A DNA stretch of 64,000 nt from positions 372,001-436,000 of the forward strand of contig OZ345354.1 in assembly GCA_977006965.1 (NCBI GenBank), read 5' to 3'. This document shows positions 1-10,618 of the stretch, one piece after another. The first letter of the stretch is position 1. The number at the start of each line of letters is the position of its first letter. Both the position numbers and the translations under genes were made by a program. Below the pieces are notes generated by a model. That model did not search any database, was not told the origin of the DNA, and worked only from the letters and a program-made list of their open reading frames with translations. This DNA comes from Phymatolithon calcareum (lineage: Eukaryota > Rhodophyta > Florideophyceae > Hapalidiales).

Positions 1-608
1 TGCCATCCCCAAGTTTAGCACCAGGCATGCCATTTCCGGATGCGATGAACAATCTGTCGCACAATCCCATGCACAATCTCGCCCTGGCGGCCAGCTCGTT
101 CAGTCATGTACTCCCGGGCAGTTTTGATCCGAATCAAGGCATGACATCCTCGGCTTCGCCATCACTTTTGGCTCAGTCGAGAGATGTGCTAGGACATTTG
201 CCTATTTCATTTGATAAGCACGATTTTCTACAGTTGGATCCAACTTCCTGGCAGCCACAGCACACAGACCGGGCTCCTCTTTCCCGTGGCGGAAACAATA
301 ACTCTGCGGACCCGAATGTCAGTTTCGATCCACATGCTATGCTTCCTTTTGAAGGCAATAATGGAAGTGCGAGCAACACACCCAACTTTGATGCCTCGGA
401 AGGTGGTTTAGGAATACAACAGCCGAATACCGCAGACGCCACTCAAGATCTCTTCACGTCGCATTTGAGCGGATCAGGACTTTTTGGGGTGTCGACTGGT
501 GCAATGTGCAGCACGCAAGGGATTACAGGATCTCGACCTATTGAAAGAGAAGCTGTTGTGGAGCCCGTCAACCTTGGGACGCTTGGGACATGGCCGCAAG
601 CAGGGTAG
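1..608 (+). CDS. 3' end of an unknown low-complexity protein (partial)
   Basis: The reading frame is open from the window edge (codons start at base 3) to a TAG at 606-608, so this is the C-terminal part of a gene whose start lies outside; the first visible ATG at 27 need not be the start. About 200 residues are visible. They are rich in Asn, Ser, Pro, Gly and Met-Pro/His-Asn pairs, with no membrane segment or catalytic motif. Such composition is common in activation or scaffold regions of transcription and RNA-binding factors, but nothing here identifies the family. It converges with the eIF1A gene. Function is unknown; that it is coding rests on the long open frame and protein-like composition. 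Confidence 0.5.
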   Translation, partial: PSPSLAPGMPFPDAMNNLSHNPMHNLALAASSFSHVLPGSFDPNQGMTSSASPSLLAQSRDVLGHLPISFDKHDFLQLDPTSWQPQHTDRAPLSRGGNNNSADPNVSFDPHAMLPFEGNNGSASNTPNFDASEGGLGIQQPNTADATQDLFTSHLSGSGLFGVSTGAMCSTQGITGSRPIEREAVVEPVNLGTLGTWPQAG

Positions 609-1102
609 GAATTGTACGAAATTGATCGTGTACGATTAAAAACGGCAAGCATGTACAGCGTTTTACGACGAATAACTAGGGACTATACGCACAACAGGTT
701 GCAATCTGCTAAAGAATACAAATAACGTAGCACTTGCCACTCGAAGAGTAAAGCGTTGCTTTTAAAAGCGATCCGCTGTAATTTACACCTAACAAGTAGT
801 CCGGAGCGAGGCGCACTTTGAATACAATAATAATGCGCCAACCTGTGATGCGAGTGATCTACACACACATAACCCATAAAACCATTCCTCTCCAGGACAT
901 TATCGTACTGAGCACGATTTGCGCACGACCATAAAACTTACCGGCGCAAAACGCTGGTTTGAAACAAAGCGTGCTCAAACCTCAAAACATTGGGGTGAGA
1001 TAATGGACGAACTGCACTCCACAGCATTCAAAGAATGTGCGAGTGGACACAATGTGGCATCTCAACCTTGAAAGGGCTATCACAGCTCCAGGTACCAACA
1101 GT
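609..1102. other. Convergent 3' intergenic stretch
   Basis: Lies between the 3' ends of the partial gene and eIF1A. I see no coding signal, repeat or RNA gene in it. Confidence 0.5.
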
Positions 1103-1860
1103 CTATATCTCATCAATGGCCGCAAAGTCGAATACAACCTCATCTCCTTCATCTCCTTCCTCACCCTCACCGGCACCCTCATTGATAGTGGTTGTGTCGG
1201 GGATTTCGCCGTATTTGATGAGATTACGAGCCTCGTCCGGGGAATATTTGAGAATGATATCGGCCTTGTCATCCTGATAGTCACGAAGCCCGACCAAGAC
1301 AATGTCCTGTGCATTCACCCACACCTTCTTACGTAGCTTTCCGCGAATGTGGCAGAGACGAGTGGTGCCGTCGAAACACTTGCTTTCGCAACGACCGTTG
1401 CCGAGCATACGAACAACCTGGGCGTACTCTGTTGTACATGACGCAAAGGAATATGCACGGTCAGGTTAGATTCTCCATCGCAAAATGAGTCATGTTCCTT
1501 CTTCCAGATGGAAGAATGCATTGCTCAGTAACGAGGAATACCATTTCTCAAAATACCACTCAACACAGCGTCGAAACGCTCAGTAGCATCATGTTGGGTT
1601 GATATAATCATCCTTGCAAAACATGCGATTAGCTTCAGTGTGTCGCAACTTACCTTGTCCATCCTCTTTGAAAATCAGTTCGCGCTTATCGTCGTCATTA
1701 TCGTTCTTACCTCTGCGACGATTCTTTCCTCCCTTACCTGCACATAGAAAAAGATTAGCGGGATGCGTGGCGCGGTGCACGAGAGTCAGCGGGGTTTATT
1801 TGCTCGGTGAAAAGGGGAAGCCGGTCGCTCTGCCTGCGACTTACCCTTATTCTTCGGCAT
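1103..1860 (-). CDS. EIF1A: Translation initiation factor eIF1A (three exons)
   Basis: Encodes the OB-fold factor that binds the 40S A site and promotes scanning with eIF1. The model has three exons: 1845-1860, 1654-1737 and 1103-1428. Introns 1738-1844 (107 nt) and 1429-1653 (225 nt) both begin GTAAGT and end CAG, and both interrupt a codon after its first base. The spliced product is 141 residues (human is 144). It starts [17 protein letters not shown] and includes the [11 protein letters not shown] strand, [13 protein letters not shown], the [17 protein letters not shown] core and an acidic tail ending DEI, as in other eukaryotes. The first exon is only 16 nt, so the start was chosen by splicing and homology. 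No lesion is visible. Confidence 0.95.
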
Positions 1861-2914
1861 GTTAACAGTGTTTGCAGCAGAGTGATGTGCTCCGGGCGCC
1901 GGGTATTGATGATTTATGTAGCTGCACCTCGGTTGTGTCTGGGCGACGACGAAACTGTGGGCGTCAAACTCCTATTTGTAAACAGCTGCGCTGTTTCAAT
2001 ATCATACACCTAATGATTGCTGTCTAGGACTTGGAAGTTTCATATTTCTTCCTATAATCCAGAAAGATTTCCAGACTACAGTACACGTGCCTTGCAGCCA
2101 AGGTATGATACAGTGGTGTCAAATTTATTCTTTTTTCTACCTCTGGTGTCATACCAGACAAGCACTGATGCAGTCGATGGCACAGACGTTGACGAATTTC
2201 CAGTACAGTATCTCAGGCATGATCCAAAGTGTGTTCAGGCAGAGCCTGTGGGTGCCAACTGGATCCGAGAGGCCTGCCCGTAGCGATAGACCAAGGAATA
2301 GAGAACTGGATCCCACAAGCTGTATTCAGTATGTGCCGAGCCCGTCGCTATCAGTGGGCAATTTTCATCGGCTTTCAGACGGAAGAATCCTCGAGATCTC
2401 AAGATGGACGTATGCGCAAGAGAAATCAACTCTTGAGAGACAGCGACTTTTTGCACTGGCGAGAACATTCTTAGAAACTACGAATGGCTAGTCGTCAATT
2501 TTACAAGTACAGTAGAAGGCCGGTCGCTCGTAACATGCTTCGCTCCATACTAAAATTAATTGCCACCGTGCACCCGCACCCTTTGGCATCATGTATGATA
2601 TTGGAAAGACTGCGAGGTCTGGCAATGAAGATTCACAAACTACAAGCCGGCCGAACAAATGAAATTCCGCATTGTCATGGTCTACTACAGCGGTGCCAAG
2701 GGTATCCAAGGCCCTTCCTAGATGCTAAAGTTGCACTTGGGAGTCCCAGAGCAGCGACAGCGTGTTGTCCCCATTGCTTCTCACAGCTCTCGCATAACGG
2801 GTGCTAATGTGGTCAAGAGCAGTTTCTGAAGCCCCGCACCGACGACAGAAAAGACAAACGTGAGGAAGGAGGAGCACCTATATTTCCAAAATAAGCCTTC
2901 GACTATGAATAATT
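1861..2914. other. Intergenic region with nothing recognised
   Basis: Contains the eIF1A 5' flank and about 1 kb without a convincing gene; overlapping short ORFs in several frames look random. About 2805-2914 is the 3' flank shared with the membrane-protein copy at 10.6 kb. Confidence 0.4.
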
Positions 2915-3313
2915 CTATGACCCTCTGACTGTAGTTCCACTTCCGCTGTAAAAAACCTCCATTAATGCTCCTGCGAAGATGACTAGTGCGATATCGAATA
3001 CTGGGACGAGAGCAACAACAAGAGCGGTGCGAAGGGAGTAATACCCTCGTCGTGCCTTTACAAAGATGAAAATAAGCCCTAAGGCAGAGCCCAAACACGA
3101 GATTGGGAACAAAAGCAAGGTGACGACAAGGAAATCGGTCAGGAAATACTGACCAGGAGCCGCATTGTCATATGCCATGAGTGACATCCGAGAGGGAAAT
3201 ATAGCGACGACACCAACAAGAGCCCAAAACGGAATCAACAGAAATATCCACAACAGCGACTGCGCCGATACAGGTCTTGAACCAGTTCTGCGGAATGGAG
3301 GTGAGCGCATCAT
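2915..3313 (-). pseudogene. Small multi-pass membrane protein, family copy 1 (probably damaged)
   Basis: The open frame from the ATG at 3313 gives about 132 residues with three to four hydrophobic segments; the conserved core is FWALVGVV, MAYDNAAPG.YFL.DF and ARRGYYSLRTALVVALVPVFD. Copy 2 at 10.6 kb shares this core and also flanking DNA on both sides (from about 2805 to 3470 here). Compared with copy 2, this copy has GTG where copy 2 has its ATG and one extra base between that position and the first membrane segment, so the family N-terminus (SDFFNTSATDND) is in another frame. It is either a pseudogene or uses the internal ATG. The family's function is unknown. Confidence 0.55.
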
Positions 3314-5084
3314 TGTCTGTAGCACTAGTGTTGAAGAAATCGGACACTGAGTCCTCCGCCAAACGGATGCGTTTCGTCAAAGAAGACGACAGAGAGACGA
3401 TGCAAAATATAGTATCGCTCTGAGTTTGACTTGACTGTTTTCTTTCAGTGTCGTTATTCACTCTTGTCCGTGTTCATTGAAACCGTACATAAGAATCTGT
3501 GAAATGTTACTTTTGTGTGACCCGTATGTAGGTTAGATGCTTGTTCAAGCCGCAGTGGTACAGCAAATAGAAATTGAAATGCTATAGCCTCCTTCTGAAT
3601 GTTCTCAGACTTGACGTCGCATCAGCAGAGTTCGTTCTCCACGGATTTTTGAGAAGGTGGCTACTGCGCGCTGTCCCAAGTTCAGCCTCCTGCGACCCTC
3701 TGCCTGATGACGGAGGACAGTACAGATGCTTCAAAGTATAGTTTTTTTGCTTTGCTTGGACTTGACTGAAGTGAATTTCACGCGTCTGAGCAAGTGGCAG
3801 GCACAACACAACCTTTTCGAGTACAGCTGTAGCTCAAGGAGCTCAATCTGCTGAGTTCAATAAACATCTGATTTTCACTAATTTGCTGTTCCCATAGATC
3901 ATAGGTGAAGATATGTCCCTCGTGGGGACACTCGCCTGTTGACGTTGCGGCCCCTACGAGGTGGAAACACGGTTAAGTAAAATACAATGTCGAGGAATTT
4001 CGAATGCCTTCGATTTTCTACATGGTTGTAAAAACAATGCTCTAGCAAAACGGACTTAGAAATTCTCGCTCTGCGGCAATGACGTAGCTCGTGCGCTTTG
4101 GGTTACGGTACATGCAGCCATTTGTTCAGCCAACTGGGGGTTTTTGGTGCGCGACGGACAAGACGCGTGTTGTACTTTGCATTTTTCTTTTTAAAAGACT
4201 GTTTGGACTGCCGGATAGGTCTACACCAGATCATTTTTTATGTTCGACGTAAACTTCTTTGTGCACTGCATTGTCTGAAAAGAAGCAATGTAGTGTACGA
4301 ATACCACACGCCTGAACGACAGTCAAAACAGAGCCTATTAACCTTGGGGGGCTTTTGAGCTGACTGCTTTTTTCAGCAGATACATAAATTATTCGTCCCG
4401 AACCAAGTGCAATGACGTCGCACAGTACAGCAAGATGCGGAACAGTCTTACATAAGAGAGAACGCCAAGAACTACTGCAGTATGGGTAACGTTGAGAACG
4501 GTGGACGCAGCGCACAATAAGAACCATGAAGTACTAACACGATCCATGGAGAAGATCGCGCGACGCTTCCATCGTAGTGGTTTCGCAATTATATTTCTGT
4601 TCATTTGCTTGCACACGAAAGCGTGGCCGTATGGTCCAACAGATCATGTACTACGAGCAGCATGAGTATGGCGATCCAAGTTGTGCAACGTACAATCCCG
4701 AGAGGAAAAAGCGACCGGACAGCGACATAATAGTGAGCGCGACAATAAGAGATTTGATTGCGGACGACGTCGGACGACAAATTTATTCTCAGAAGTGTCA
4801 TGTGTCCACAATCTTATGCGCTTTTGATACGTCTACCGCCCCTTTTAATCCTACAGATGAGATGGAATCGTGAACCGCAACTGTCCGCTGACGTACAGTT
4901 GCGGCTGTACCGATGCGTTTCACACCCGCAACCATGAGCTCAGCGAGGATGAGACCTTCAAACTGCACTGTAGGGCAATTATAACCACATAACGCGAAGA
5001 CTTCGAACCGCTTTCTCCAGGCGCACACCGTCGGACAACACCGTTACCGTCCGCGGCGCAGAGCACAATCTGAATCCGTGAATC
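3314..5084. other. Intergenic region
   Basis: 3314-3470 is the upstream flank shared with membrane-protein copy 2, including the out-of-frame N-terminal codons. The remaining 1.6 kb shows only short random-looking ORFs. Confidence 0.4.
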
Positions 5085-8081
5085 ATGCAGGATGACGATG
5101 ACGACAGTGATTTCGTATCCGGGCAGTGGAGTGGGCGCGCCGTCCAGCTTCGAAGGAAAACCCAAGACGGAAGAGGAGCAACACAGCAGTCCATTATCTG
5201 GCACCCACACCTAGCCGCAAGAAACGAAAGAAGCAGGGCGACGAAAGCCAGTGTGATTATCATCCTATAGACCTTGACAACTCTGTCAAGGTCAAATTTC
5301 GGACTTCTAAAGAGCTCAAGAAATTCCCCAAAGCAAGACGAAGAAAGCACAATATTCGAGGCAGGACAATTACTACGTCAGTCGATGCTACAATCCGCAG
5401 GGATCTGGGGAAACAGCATGTGATGTAATACTACATCGGATCACTAATGTTGCCCGCGCTCTAGAGATTCTGCGACGGCTTTGTTTGGCGTATTTAAACT
5501 GCCTTGCAGACCATAACCCGAGGAATCCCAATATCTTGTCCGACAAATTTTTCGCCCAACTCTTCACTAGGTTCTCAGGTTCGGATTTCCACCCAAAAAC
5601 GGGGATAATCACAGACGCACACCTAACCCAGTACCTCGTCGATCATCCGTTGCCGGAAGATGTACAAGGTGTTGCCAAAGAGTTTCCAGGCCGGTCAAGA
5701 TACGCTATATGCCAGAAACTCAAGGTCTCTATTAATCAAGCGATGTCTGGGAATTTCTGGTCCTGTGCAACGAAGCCCTAGACTTGCAGACTCGAAATTG
5801 CAGTTTGGGATGACATTGTTCCCCTCCATTCTTCTCATCTCACCGTGTTTCTCAAGAACCTCGAGTCCATGGCCAAAGTTCTGTTCTACGCTTGCTCGCA
5901 TGATTCGGAATCTCATGGTGAGTCAAGAATTGAAGAATTTGAGACAGAGAGCGAGGGCACGTCTGGAACAAGTACACCTTGTCAAACTGGAAAGACGGTG
6001 TCATGAACGATTTCGAACAGTACCGAGAACAGTTTGCTCCTCTTCGGCAGCCGCTAACGCCTGATGAGCTGGAGAAGGCTCCGAAGAGGGTGGAGAATCC
6101 TGAGAAAGGAACGGAAATTTTCTGGTACCGAGTGAGCAGTAATGTGAACAAGGTCCTTGTTATTCTCAGTGAAATGTGCCAAACAGACGCACCAATACGA
6201 GATTTAAAAGTCGCCTTGCGCGTGCACGCCAATGCTTTTCAGCCAGCGATCAGGCTTTCGAAATCGAAGGAGGGCTTTAGAAGGCAACAGCATCTGTGAA
6301 AGCACGTCCGAGTACCTCCTTGGCTGATGTCAAATGTAAAAAAGACGCGATAGGATGCCCTGAAGCTCATTTCCGACGCTAAGGTAGCTCGAAAAGCGGA
6401 ATGGGATCGAATGGTGCAGCCGGGTGTTGAAACCGTTCCAGATTCTTTTACTCTCTTACCAGAGTTCAAACTTCAACCAGCGTTTGTCACGTATGACGAA
6501 CACAGTTTCCGTGAGCTAGTCAAGCGCTGCAACCAAGATATCGCTGGTCACCATGAAGCTCCCATCACCAACCCGTCAGAGAGGAGTGTATATTATGCGG
6601 CCATGTTCGAATTTCACACTCGACAACGCATTGCTCGACTAAGTGGCTGCAATCCCGTGCATGATGCGAATATTCCAGATTCCCGGCGCAAAAATCGAAA
6701 GATGCTTCGTCTACCGAACAAAATTCAGACGGGCATTCACTTGTACACGAAAGACAAGTGGGTTGGCGACATTACTTTGACACCCGTGCAGTACGACGCT
6801 GAAGGTAGGTAGCAACTGAGGAAGCCTTGCGCATATCTTCGGAAGTCTGTGGGGCTTTTAAATAAACTTTGCTCAAAAAAAAAGTACGACGCTAACGTGC
6901 AAGACACGAACGCGCCTATTCCCTATCTCGTCAATAGTTTTAAGACGGATGGCCTGCGAGTCAAAGTGCTGCTCACAACGGCTGTGGATAAGTTTGAGGA
7001 GGCTGGAATGAGGCACAGAGCAATTGCTCCCGGTGTTCAACAGCTTGCCCATGAAGGCTATACCAAGATCAACGGTCTGTTCGATGCAACGAAGATTCCT
7101 CGCGACACGGAAGGCGTGTTCAAAGAGTCTGTTCCAATTCCTGAGAACAAGAGTCTCCCCAATTTCGAAATAATTGGATTAGACCCGGGACAGATTGAAA
7201 TCTTTACAACAGCACGCGCGGATGTCACTCTTATTGCCGGAAGCAGCCAACGTGCACGAGAAGGTGGCAAACTCCGTGTCAAGGATTGCGACTCTTTTCC
7301 GGCAGTCCGATACCGACATGAAGGCCTAGCGTTGCATGTGGAAAAGTATGAACAGAGGCGAAGAACTCAGTCGCAAGTGTATACCGAGGCGATGCTGGAG
7401 TTTGATCGAGTATCTCTCAAGCACCCTGGAGGGAGTGCCGCATATGCGAATGTGGTGTACGACACCCTATCTGTTATGGTGCGCGAACTGTGCTCCGTAC
7501 AGAGAAGATACGAGCGATTTTCTCGCTTTAGAGCGAGACAGCGAGTAATGCATCATATGGCATCGACAGCGGTCTTCGGCAAGAAACCTATGAATGAATA
7601 AGACCTACCGCGTATGCATTATCAAGATGTCAACTCAAGGACTGAAGCGGAGAAGAACGAGTTGAAAAAGAGAAGGAAGAAGCGCAAGCACGATTGGAAG
7701 AAACACAAGGAGAAACCAAGGGCCGTGTTTTTCGGACAAGCAACATTTAGTCACGGAAGACGCGGTCCTTGTCCGCGCAAGGCGCTGCTGGGGTCCAATG
7801 GCCTCATTACTCCCGTCGTTCTAATGGACGAGTACAATACGTCAAAATGCTGTTGCGGTTGTGGAGAAAAGCTACAGCAGATTGGTTCGCGTGCGTTTCG
7901 CTGCCCGAGAAGCCGACGAAGCGGGGTTAATAACATCGAGACGGGCGAGAGCTACTGCTCGATGAGCTGCGTTGACCGCGATGTGAATGAAGCCGCTAAT
8001 ATCGCCGTTTGTGGAGCTAAGCAACTGTTTGGGCTAACCCGTCCGCTCTACCTTCAACGGAAACGAACAGCTTCAGATTAG
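5085..8081 (+). pseudogene. Fanzor/TnpB-like RNA-guided endonuclease, broken copy
   Basis: Fanzor proteins are eukaryotic relatives of TnpB/Cas12 that use an RNA guide to cut DNA and travel in mobile elements. Visible parts, in order: acidic N-terminus from ATG 5085, a basic nuclear-signal-like stretch (SRKKRKKQ, about 5205-5230), a helical segment (TNVARALEILRRLCLAYL, about 5440-5500), an LPEF-type segment (6455-6500), RuvC-I GLDPG (Asp codon 7182-7184), RuvC-II DEYNTSK (Glu codon 7830-7832), a Cys-rich zinc-finger region (7845-7965) and RuvC-III VDRDVNEAANIA (7971-8006). All three RuvC acidic positions remain. Lesions: frame changes near 5150-5200 and 5410 and between 5781 and 5979, in-frame stops at 6297, about 6351, 6811 (inside a retroposon) and 7599. 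From 5979 on, one frame carries everything. Introns could explain some breaks, but the 6811 stop is insertional. Confidence 0.85.
6790..6893 (+). mobile_element. Short poly-A-tailed retroposon inserted in the Fanzor gene, with target-site duplication
   Basis: AGTACGACGCT occurs at 6790-6800 and again at 6883-6893. Between them lie about 75 bases ending in AATAAACTTTGCTC and a run of nine A. This is the signature of target-primed retrotransposition: 11-bp duplication, A tail, severe 5' truncation. The net gain is 93 bases, so the Fanzor frame is kept, but a TAG at 6811-6813 inside the insert stops it. Roughly 55 bases (CTGAGGAAG...GGGGCTTTTAAATAAACTT) match a second copy at about 43541-43600, so the insert is the 3' end of a dispersed LINE or SINE family. 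Confidence 0.8.
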
Positions 8082-8103
8082 TTTTACCATCATTTTTAAT
8101 TTT

Positions 8104-8122
8104 CTTTTAGTAACACTAAAAG
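8104..8122 (+). other. Conserved hairpin just 3' of the Fanzor frame
   Basis: CTTTTAGT-AAC-ACTAAAAG forms a perfect 8-bp stem starting 22 bases after the Fanzor stop. The Fanzor fragment at 22 kb has the same element (22405-22423, one stem mismatch), again right after the frame, followed by GCAG in both. The surrounding T-rich sequence (TAATTTTC) is also shared. It may be the element's right end or part of a guide-RNA scaffold, which in TnpB/Fanzor loci overlaps or follows the 3' end of the gene; that role is inference. Confidence 0.5.
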
Positions 8123-8310
8123 CAGCGAAGAGAACTAGTGTAAATCAGAAAGAAGAAGCCGCACAATAAAGAAGAACAAGTAGAAGAAGGGAGAAGCCCC
8201 CAACAAGGGATATGATAAGGACACGAAGAAGTCGGTTGATGGGAGTGTTAAAGATACCCTAGTGGTGGTAGAGGCACCCTCGATAGTAAGGTTACACTTG
8301 GGGGTCAGGC
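8123..8310. other. Purine-rich intergenic stretch
   Basis: AGAAGAAG-rich sequence between the Fanzor hairpin and the next repeat; no gene seen. Confidence 0.3.
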
Positions 8311-9311
8311 CCGGTCTATCATATACTGTACAGACTTTTTCGTGCCCGTGCTGTGCCCGTTTTGCTTCAATGTTGAATACGATTGGCTGAAATTTAGTGT
8401 AAGAAGGAGCTCTGGATGCAAAACGGGGGAGCAAAAGTTTAACCTCCTGGGCCGGTCGAAGGAGGTTATGTGCCCGTGCCCGCTCATCATACGGGCAAAT
8501 GGCGCCAAATTGTGGCCTTACACCTGCTGTCAAGAGTATAAGAGTATTGACAACCCCTTGAATATCCCTTGCCAAACGTGCCAGCCCACCACCACCTCAG
8601 TCGCTGCGCGGGAGCATGTATGCAAGCAATGAGCGGGGATTTGAAATGGCACCTCGCCCTCCTCGGCACGCTCCTCGTTCTGCTCTTCGAGCTATCTGAG
8701 AGCAGTATGTTGAAGCGGAGTACATGTACTATGAAAATGCGCTGCGCATCGAGAAGACGGCACCGGAAGTCATTTCTTTTCACTCAATGACGCGGAATTC
8801 AAGCGATGTTTTAGGATGGAAAGGCCTGTCTTTTTTAAACTTCTTCGCCTCGTTCGCCACCATCACTGTCGGGATTGATTTGCTCATTGACAGAATCAGG
8901 GCGATTGACGTCTGCAGCATCCCTGATACTGCCGTCGACTTGATTCGATAGCGGTCTATCACCGACAGCATGTGAAACAGCGGATGACATGCCTGTGCGT
9001 GGTGCTGCCCATCTCGTAGCGTCCATTTCGCGAGGAGTGTACGACAGGCGGCGTCGCTAGTGGACATACATGTTTGTGGTATTGCCGGATGTATTGTACG
9101 ACTCATGAGTACGAGGCTAACTTCAAGTTAATACTGTAACGTTTCAGCAGCGATTGCGTACAGCAATGACAGACTGTCGCCGAACGAAAAATTCTCCCGT
9201 TCGGCGTATGGACAGCCACAGCATTTTGCCAATTTGCTTCAATTTACTGTAATAAATTGAAGCAAAACGGGCACAGCACGGGCACGAAAAAGTCTGTATA
9301 CAGTAGACCGA
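8311..9311. mobile_element. Element bounded by about 55-bp inverted repeats (non-autonomous DNA transposon candidate)
   Basis: The left repeat at about 8311-8370 (GGTCTA...CAGACTTTTTCGTGCCCGTG...GCCCGTTTTGCTTCAAT) recurs inverted at about 9256-9311. The inner 40-45 bases match almost perfectly. A further perfect 14-bp-stem palindrome sits at 9233-9266 next to the right repeat. The ORFs inside are short and show no transposase motif. The same GCCCGTTTTGCTTC core forms the foldback at 9952-10044, so this is a local repeat family. Confidence 0.55.
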
Positions 9312-9951
9312 GGCTCGGTCTATACCGCACATGCCCGTGCCCGTGCCTGCCCGATGTAATTACAGTAGAACTGGGCAATTCCCACCTAGTCTATACCGGA
9401 TTATGTATGCCCTGTGCCAGAAATTCTATTTTAGATGACTGCATCCATGCATGGCTGGGCTCACCCACCGTCTTGCTCGTACTGCACTATTCTCCAATTT
9501 GTGGAAACTAATGATCGCGCTGACCGTTGCACAGAAAGCGATAAATACCACCCAGGTAACCCAGCACAACGGGCAAATCGGAGGAGCACGAGAACTCTTC
9601 AAGTCCATGACCGTACAGGGGCTCGCAATGCGACTGCAGTCCCCGGCCGCTCCTGTAGTAGTCTAAAAGCTCTTTTGAACTCGGAGTCACTCAAAAGACC
9701 GATAACGCGTTCGAAACACTGCCGATCACGCCTACGCGATGCTGAGCGAAATCGCCTCTCAAGCTTGTCCCCAAACGATATGTCAACAAGCGATAGCAAG
9801 ACAGTGACGATGCTGCCCACAATAGCTACAGTATTTTGCGCATCCATCGTTGACACTAATGACAACAGCGAACAGCAAAATCAGTACGAAGGGGTCATGG
9901 AGGGGTAAACAAGCATTGTCTTCGCGCCAAATCAAAATTTCGTGCCAAATA
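9312..9951. other. Intergenic region
   Basis: Further GTGCCCGTGCCCGTGCC motifs at 9330-9355; otherwise short overlapping ORFs only. One minus-strand ORF (9599-9865) has a hydrophobic stretch but no recognisable family. Confidence 0.3.
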
Positions 9952-10044
9952 GGAAGCAAAACGGGCAGAACAGGACAGTTAACTTCTTTCCCGAGGGAAA
10001 GAAGTTAACTGTCCTGTTCTGCCCGTTCTGCCCGTTTTGCTTCC
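9952..10044. repeat. Near-perfect foldback hairpin
   Basis: The left arm 9952-9992 and right arm 9995-10044 are reverse complements around a 2-base centre (GA at 9993-9994). The right arm carries an extra 9 bases, a tandem duplication of GCCCGTTCT, so the arms are 41 and 50 bases. The outer sequence GGAAGCAAAACGGGCA matches the inner ends of the inverted repeats at 8360 and 9256. Probably a foldback MITE derivative. Confidence 0.8.
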
Positions 10045-10618
10045 GAATGAGAAATTACAGTACCGTTCAACCAATAATATGCCCTAAAATTCGGGCACGG
10101 GCATGGGCACAAGTGTTATAGACCCAGCCCGAGCCTCACAGAGCACCGTCCGCCTGCAGCACCCATTGATTTGCACAATTCTGGAATCACACCAGCAGTT
10201 TGTTCTCAGTATCTTTGCCATCATTTTTGGCAATTATGAAGCCCACTCCGGGCATCTCTTCGAAGAACGGCGTCTGTAGAAGATTGTGCCAGACACAACA
10301 CAAAACTGCTCGGCCACAAAGTTCCGGTTGGTACTTGGTTCTGGATCGTACTCGCGCGACTATTTAGTGTCGCACAAACAGTGCCAGAAAATTATATACT
10401 TGTATGGATAAAGCTAAACAAAAGGCTACACTTTAAGCAGCTATTTTAAAGCTGTTTAAAGCGTGTTATTAAAAATAGCACTACATTTTCGTAGAGCAGC
10501 TTCTCAAGTCCCGCACCAATGAACGGAGAAGATAAACGTAAGGAACGAGGACCACACTTTATTCGAAAAAAGAGCCCTACCACCAATAATTCTATGAGTC
10601 TCGGACTGTAGCCCGAGA
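10045..10618. other. Intergenic, with 3' flank shared by the membrane-protein copies
   Basis: About 10485-10618 matches 2805-2914 (AGTCCCGCACC, GATAAACGTAAGGAA, AATAATTCTATGA). The upstream part holds nothing recognised. Confidence 0.4.

Noticed and set aside
4577-4873. 98-codon plus-strand ORF
   Set aside because: Non-ATG start, no conserved features, and similar ORFs exist on the opposite strand.
9599-9865. Minus-strand ORF with a hydrophobic segment resembling a membrane protein
   Set aside because: It lacks the motifs of the local membrane-protein family, and its frame is not better than the overlapping plus-strand frames.
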